Under the pieces are notes generated by a model. That model did not search any database. It was not told where the DNA came from and saw only the letters and a list, made by a program, of their open reading frames with translations. Position numbers and translations under genes: made by a program. Below are positions 59,963 to 64,000 of a stretch of 64,000 nt of DNA, one piece after another. The first letter of the stretch is position 1, and each line of letters starts with the position of its first letter. The stretch comes from Bryum argenteum. Taxonomy: Eukaryota; Streptophyta; Bryopsida; Bryales; Bryaceae. The stretch lies in contig CM073325.1 of the NCBI GenBank assembly GCA_037043015.1, positions 436,501 to 500,500 on the forward strand, written 5' to 3'.

Positions 59963-60754
59963 GAAGAGGAGAGGTTCTTAAATGCAAGGATCGAAGATCT
60001 ATGTATTGCAAATAAGACAAAGGAGAAATGTCGGAGCTGGTACCATCTAAAAAAAATCTAAAGTACAATGGAAGAAGATTAGAGTAAGCGGAATCAAATT
60101 TTAGAAAGACGTTGGTGTGTTGGTTATATCCATTTACTTTATTTTATTTGTGAACTGAAAGTTGGGAGATAAGTGCTAGGCTGGATGTTATACAATGTAT
60201 CTTTTTGATTATATGATATGTTTTTACTAGTAAGATACCCGTTGAACGATGTTATGTTTATTATTTGTATGTATGCGCACGGTGTTATTTTAATCATCTT
60301 GTTTATTCTTTTTATTTTTTTATTTTTTATTTGAAATGCATGATTTGGAAATATCTAAAAAAAGGTTCTTAGAATGGTATGTAGGTTGGTAATTATTTAA
60401 GTTGGTATGTTTGTATGTTGGTAGGTTGGTGGATACTTTGGACAGTGGTCTTTTAGAAAATTATGTCGTGTATACCATTCCATATGTATATATAATGATA
60501 TTGAATTTTGGAAAGCTTTGATTAGTATTAATCCACGATGAAGTAATGATAAATAATTTGTAAAAATTTGGAATCGTAACTAAGTTGTTGAAGTTACGTA
60601 TAAATATATGGTGGGATTTAGTTGCAAGTATTTAGAGTCAATGAATATTTTTACAAACCCCCCAAAACCTCGAAAGGCAATGATTCGTACATGATTTCAA
60701 ATATGCAGAAAAAGATTTGTAGCAAAAGGGGGGAAGGATATTCGCGCCATCACG
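59963..60754. other. Intergenic, no gene seen
   Basis: AT-rich, with a GTAGGTTGGT tract at about 60375-60432 like that at 10662-10760. No coding support. Confidence 0.5.
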
Positions 60755-61025
60755 TGACCGCCGGTCGCCCTAGCGACCGACGTTAAATATCACCGATCGG
60801 CGGTCGCCCTAGCGACCGACGTTCGCCAAGAACCGACGTTCGCCCATCGCCTAGATCGGGCGGTCGCCCAAAGAGAGGGTGCGCGAGGCTCGCGGACACT
60901 TTCTCCTTGGTGCTTGCCCATCACGTAGACCGCCGGTCGCCCTGTCAGCGTCGTTCGCCCATCAGGTGGATCGGCGGTCGCCCTAGCGACCGACGTTCGT
61001 CCATGCGCTGTATTGGCGGTCGCGC
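60755..61025. repeat. GC-dyad array 5 (orphan)
   Basis: Units 'gaccgccggtcgccctagcg', 'accgacgttcgccca' and 'gatcggcggtcgccct', interrupted by ~50 bp of unrelated sequence near 60875-60925. A CACGTG lies at its left edge. No family gene follows on either side within 1.7 kb, so the downstream gene may have been lost. Confidence 0.85.
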
Positions 61026-61819
61026 AATTTGGAGGTTTTGAATGAAGTTAACACCAAGTATCCTATAGACCTATACCATGCCAAGGTTGAATCAAATTAA
61101 CACCAAGTATTTCCTTCCACGTAAATCCAAGTTCCATGTGGCTTCTTTCATGATTTAATATATTTAATACGGTTAGAGAAAATAATAAAACCACCTCCTC
61201 CCCCCTTTAGTATAACTTCCTCTATTACTTAGCATCCTACAAAGTCAAAGTAAATCATAACATGTAGATACGTTTCTTTTACGGGAAATTTTGTTCTTCC
61301 ATAATTTTTATAAGGTCTTTTTTAGTCAACACAAGTTTTAAAATCGCTATCTCTTTCCACAAATCTATTTTCCGTATATCATTCAATATTCTACTCATTC
61401 AAATGACTTACAAGTAAATGATGACCTATAGATGACATATCCCCACGATTTTCTAAATAACACCATCATTTTCATAGGGTCATCATTAGGTAGTGTAAGG
61501 GTTTAAATTATCCTCTTACCCCCTTTATCTATTTTTTCTTATTTTTTGAAGTTTTGGTGTTTCTAAGTGCTTGCAACCAAAATCCACCCTATAGATCCTT
61601 TACTCCAACGATTTTTTTTTATAGCTCCATCATGTTCATAAGGTAGTTATTACATAGTCCAATTCTTTTTAAAATATTTTTTCTCTCCATTTAACTATTT
61701 TTTATCTTTTATTTAAAGCTCTACTTACTTCGAAAATTCTATATTAATTTGGGAAAAATAGTACAGGTTGTCCTATAATATTTTTGATGGTTCCATCATT
61801 TTTATATGATCCATATTAC

Positions 61820-62042
61820 CTACACTAAATAGGTAGATTAGTGTTAGATACACTAATATACATAAATAGGCTATAAGTTTTTACTATTAGTCAATATTTG
61901 TACCCTCTACAAAGGTGAAGATGGGGATCCTTACATAGTATTGGAATCGATACTCTTGGTAAAATTTTTATCCCAAAAGTAAAAACTTGTAGCATTTTCA
62001 AATCTTATAAAAATCTAACACTAATGTACTTATTTAGTGTAG
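61820..62042. mobile_element. 223-bp MITE-like element
   Basis: Left end 'ctacactaaataggtagatt' and right end the reverse complement of 'ctacactaaataagtacatt'. The inverted similarity runs ~60 bp inward with small indels. Non-coding. A related copy is at 43481-43699 inside the TNP2 intron. Confidence 0.8.
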
Positions 62043-62555
62043 TCCAAATGTTCAAATTACATTCCCCACTTTGTTTTCGTATGCATGTGCGCACACCGCC
62101 TACTTTCACATGACTATTTAATTTTTGGAAATTCGGGAAAAATACTTTCATTCCTGCTGTGCCCCTAAGATTTATATTATATTTTTCACTCAATATGAAT
62201 CACCTAGGAAAGTTTCCAACACCCCTTCTACTCCCTTTTTACTTATATATTTACATATTCCCCGTTCTTGACCCCCGCATTCAAATATCCCCATATAAAC
62301 TCAACCACTTAGTTCGCATTCTCCCATGGTTTTATGAATTCTTCCATTACATTTATGAGGCCCTTATTACCTAATTCAAGTGTTTGTATCACCTCCTGTA
62401 TGCTTTCATCCTCTTTTCCCTTATCATTCAAAGTTGTGGTGGGTGCACCTAAAATATGACATATGGATGCGATTTCCCTATGGTTTTTTTATGATTCTAT
62501 CATTTTCATAGGGTCATTATTAGGAAGTCCAAGTATTAAAATCACATTATTGCCC

Positions 62556-62558
<3 letters not shown>

Positions 62559-62624
<66 letters not shown>
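62559..62624. repeat. (AT)n microsatellite
   Basis: Uninterrupted AT dinucleotide run of about 66 bp. Confidence 0.98.
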
Positions 62625-62627
<3 letters not shown>

Positions 62628-62757
62628 TTTATTTTTATTTTTTTGTTTTTAGTTTTGATGGTTCCAAATACTTGCCACCAAAAGTCATTATATACATTCG
62701 TTACTACTTTGAAAATTCGACACACACACGCGGGAGGAAGGTTAGTACTTCCTCACG

Positions 62758-63062
62758 AGGTGGACCGGCGATCGCCCGGTGACCTACGGTCGCCCACCAC
62801 CGAATCGGCGGTCGCGCAATCCAGTCGGTCGCGCCCCACGCATCGTCCGCGCCCTCCCATTTGGAGGTCGCGCCCTCGACCGATGGTCGCGACACCAGTG
62901 GACCGGCGGTCGCCAATCCGCCGGATCGGCGGTCGCCCCAGCGACCGACGTTCGCCCATCGGGTGGATCGGCGGTCGCCCTGGCGACCGACGTTCGCCCA
63001 TCGGGTGGATCGGCGGTCGCTCGCGACGATCGACACTCGCCACCGGATCGGCGGTCGCCCTA
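62758..63062. repeat. GC-dyad array 6
   Basis: Regular alternation of 'gatcggcggtcgccc' and 'gcgaccgacgttcgcccatc' with ~20-bp units, most regular at 62918-63020. It ends about 290 bp before ATG 63350, and a CATATA sequence at 63075-63080 follows. Confidence 0.92.
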
Positions 63063-63120
63063 GAACCAGGGTTACATATACGCCGCTGACACCGACACCG
63101 CCATCGCCATTTTTCACCTC

Positions 63121-63179
63121 CACGTGTCGGGCCTTGCGCATTGTCTGGTGTCGACCTCTGGTTGCCGCCTGCTTGTTCG
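63121..63179 (+). promoter_or_regulatory. G-box and conserved leader block
   Basis: CACGTG at 63121-63126, then 'ttgcgcattgtctggtgtcg' and on to 'gttgccgcctgcttgttcg' at 63134-63179, matching 58339-58398 and the minus-strand block at 56368-56415. Confidence 0.7.
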
Positions 63180-63349
63180 AGCGCTAGAGCGTGCGGTGAT
63201 TGGCACACACGTGCCACACGGGTGCATTTTACACATACATGCTGCCCGATTTTCGAGTTTTCTAAATTCTGTGTTAGTCCACGGAATAGATATAACTTTG
63301 TTTGGAGTTAGTTTAAAAATTTTCTTCCTTGGTTAGCATTTGGGTCACC

Positions 63350-64000
63350 ATGACGCCTAGCCAGGAGCGGAAGATAGCGAGAGACAAGGACCGCAAGAGG
63401 AAAAGAAAGAAGCAAAGGAGATTTCACAAGATTCTCATAGATCCCACGCAACAGGCTTTTCCGGGGTGGGCGCAAGTAGAGGAACCGTGGACCCTTAAGA
63501 CTTGCAAGTGGTACATTGCTTGGTGCCACATCGGCCATTTGTTTCCACACTATCGTCACGAGTTTCATCGCCGCCTGAATTGCGCAAATTTGCACTATTG
63601 CCATCACGATGAATTTGTGCAACGATGCATTGAAGTGTGGAAGTTCCTCTACGCCGGTGTGCATGTGGTGAGCAACGAGGTTTCGTACAACATAGCACAA
63701 ATGGTGTACGCGGAGGTAATTTTGCAGAGGGACGTGGATTGGAGGACGTTTAAAAAATCCCCTCAAACAATTAAGCCAACAGAACCCCATATTCCGCGAG
63801 CTCCTTATCCAGCGGCCAACCCACGAGAAGGGCTTACAACACCTAGGGGTAACAAAGGAGGAATCCCTGATGAGGACATAGTTTGGTCGGATTCGGAAGA
63901 AGAAGGGACCGAAAGCCGAGAAGTGGATGAAGGGGAGCCGAACTAAACGATGGAGGAAGGTCAGGCACATTTTGATGAAGGGGGGCCAAGCCAAGTTTGT
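63350..64000 (+). CDS. F(R/P)GW-domain protein, runs off window
   Basis: Start ATG 63350 (MTPSQERKIARDKDRKRKRK), with a strongly basic first 35 residues. The family domain is complete: QAFPGWAQVEEPW, TCKWYIAWCHIGHLFP, HEFHRRLNCANL, EFVQRCIEVWKFLYAG, AQMVYAEVILQRDVDW. A Pro-rich then acidic linker follows (SDSEEEGTESREVDEGE). A TAA at 63944-63946 ends the frame at 198 aa, but the same frame stays open to the window edge (MEEGQAHFDEGGPSQV), resembling the decayed paralogue's EHFHVGETSVQD segment. The stop may therefore be premature and a coiled-coil tail may lie beyond the edge. Function unknown. Confidence 0.7.

Larger units (their letters stand above)
61026..62757. other. Intergenic, no gene seen
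   Basis: AT-rich tract holding one MITE-like element and an (AT)n microsatellite. No coding region is supported. Confidence 0.55.

Noticed and set aside
35240-63062. CRISPR-like reading of the ~20-bp dyad arrays
   Set aside because: The arrays lack constant repeats separated by unique equal-length spacers, and the window has plant gene structure.

Overview
The window looks like nuclear DNA of a land plant. The evidence is two spliced genes of plant type (a GPI-anchored X8/CBM43 callose-binding protein and a four-CBS SnRK1 gamma-type subunit), a CACTA DNA transposon with plant-style TNP2 transposase, GT-AG introns, and large AT-rich intergenic tracts full of microsatellites and MITE-like repeats. 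An atypical kinase family (HND and DWG in place of HRD and DFG) and a RING family of the kind seen here make a seedless plant (bryophyte, lycophyte or fern) my best guess. The sequence alone does not settle the species.

Layout. 1-17.5 kb is gene-poor, AT-rich DNA made of dispersed non-coding repeats, one 630-bp inverted-repeat element carrying a 21-bp tandem array, and a G-rich 16-bp array. 18.1-20.2 kb (+) is a complete four-exon gene: signal peptide, N-terminal half of a GH17 glucanase fold, X8 domain and GPI tail. 21.4-27.4 kb (-) is a complete eight-exon gene for a four-CBS gamma-type subunit; its exon lengths sum to a multiple of three (483 aa). 27.4-35.2 kb is intergenic and repeat-rich.

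36.9-50.9 kb is a 14,015-bp CACTA transposon. It has 5'-CACTACTAG ends, a GTA target duplication on both sides, a TNPA-like ORF1 (-), a TNP2 transposase (+) and a possible F-box-like passenger ORF. It sits inside an atypical protein-kinase gene on the minus strand: the upstream half lies right of the transposon and the kinase domain lies left of it. With one copy of GTA removed, the reading frame runs across the junction. The host gene also carries frameshifts and stops, so it is a pseudogene.

50.9-64 kb holds a local family that I cannot match to a named domain. It shares an ~95-residue region with the signatures F(R/P)GW, WCHI, HRR.N.ANL and RCIEVW. There are four copies: one fused to coiled coils and a RING-H2 finger (52.2 kb, +), one with a coiled-coil tail (56.3 kb, -), one decayed (58.5 kb, +) and one running off the window (63.35 kb, +). 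Every copy has, 150-300 bp upstream of its ATG, an array of GC-rich dyads (GACCGGCGGTCGCC and variants). In several cases a TATA-like box follows, then a conserved ~45-bp leader block. At 51.6-52.2 kb one array lies exactly between two divergent TATA boxes, one for the kinase gene and one for the RING gene. This array-plus-leader promoter architecture tied to an unnamed gene family is the best candidate here for an undescribed system.
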